The notes beneath the pieces are model-generated. The model was not told the origin of the DNA and did not search any database. It was given only the letters and a program-made list of their open reading frames with translations. This document shows positions 19,867 through 19,923 of a stretch of DNA of 19,923 bases, piece by piece (the first letter of the stretch is position 1; each line of letters begins with the position of its first letter). The stretch is from the NCBI GenBank assembly GCA_034408875.1, contig JAWXCJ010000233.1, positions 1 through 19,923 of the forward strand, in the 5' to 3' direction. The DNA comes from JANNHK01 sp034408875 (lineage in GTDB: Bacteria > Actinomycetota > Acidimicrobiia > IMCC26256 > PALSA-610). The position numbers and the translations under genes are program-made.

Positions 19867-19923
19867 ATGACGCCCGAAGAGATGACGCTGCGCCGTATGC
19901 GCCAGATCGCGTTCGCCCTCCTG
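19867..19923 (+). CDS. N-terminus of an unidentified protein (cut by the window end)
   Basis: An ATG at 19867 opens a frame of 19 codons, MTPEEMTLRRMRQIAFALL, that runs off the window, 34 nt after the preceding stop. Codon bias suits the region, and CAGACT 6 nt upstream is a weak leaderless -10 candidate. Too little remains to name a family. Confidence 0.45.
   Translation, partial: MTPEEMTLRRMRQIAFALL

Noticed and set aside
17591..19870. Plus-strand open frame of about 759 codons running antisense through both LLM genes
   Set aside because: Only its first ~85 codons match a family (the DUF222/HNH relic). The rest is Arg/Gly/Val-rich shadow of two clear genes, as expected when GC-rich third positions suppress stops on the opposite strand.
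1..19923. CRISPR arrays, insertion sequences, phage genes, replication origin
   Set aside because: No regularly spaced repeats, transposase or integrase motifs, structural phage proteins or DnaA-box clusters were seen on either strand.

Overview
This is a GC-rich window with strongly biased third codon positions. It carries mycobacterial/acidimicrobial-type families: two luciferase-like oxidoreductases, a P450, an aminoglycoside-phosphotransferase-like protein, relics of DUF222/HNH and DinB genes, and a lipocalin-like family of unknown function. It also has many TTG/GTG starts and several TAnnnT boxes exactly 7 nt before an ATG, the layout of leaderless actinobacterial promoters. I infer a chromosomal segment of an actinomycete, possibly of the Acidimicrobiia. 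No phage, plasmid, insertion-sequence or CRISPR feature is visible.

Layout. Positions 3-3070 (minus strand): a fused AdoMet decarboxylase/aminopropyltransferase (SpeD-SpeE), then an endonuclease/exonuclease/phosphatase-fold protein, then an amidohydrolase. Positions 3156-4260: tRNA-His, a convergent TIGR01777-type epimerase, then tRNA-Lys. Positions 4261-4596: no intact gene, only a DinB-family relic and an inverted repeat. Positions 4597-8681 (minus): a four-gene polyamine-type ABC importer in the order ATPase, Tat/lipoprotein binding protein, permease, permease. Positions 8750-9955 (plus): a saccharopine-dehydrogenase-like oxidoreductase. Positions 9959-11772 (minus): an AsnC/Lrp regulator coupled to a class III aminotransferase. 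Positions 11853-13256 (plus): an aldehyde dehydrogenase of the aminobutyraldehyde type. Positions 13284-16254 (minus): a broken gene of unknown function, a cytochrome P450 and a GABA-type aminotransferase, closely packed. Positions 16342-19923: a phosphotransferase-like gene, a decayed DUF222/HNH gene, two divergent luciferase-like monooxygenases and the first codons of one more gene.

How it fits together. The stretch from about 1.9 to 14.6 kb reads as a polyamine island. One protein would make decarboxylated AdoMet and use it for aminopropyl transfer. PotABCD-like proteins would import putrescine or spermidine. A putrescine-type aminotransferase, an aminobutyraldehyde dehydrogenase and a GABA aminotransferase would together take putrescine through 4-aminobutyraldehyde and GABA to succinate semialdehyde, probably under the AsnC-type regulator. 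The saccharopine-dehydrogenase-like enzyme has no assigned step but belongs to the superfamily that contains carboxy(nor)spermidine dehydrogenases. No ornithine or arginine decarboxylase is in the window. The individual families are recognised with good confidence. The shared pathway is inference from family and neighbourhood.

Smaller signals of interest are two perfect hairpins whose loops contain the stop codon of a minus-strand gene, non-canonical U-C oppositions in the anticodon stems of both tRNAs, a 46-nt repeat at the break point of a disrupted gene, and degraded gene relics in the two long non-coding gaps.
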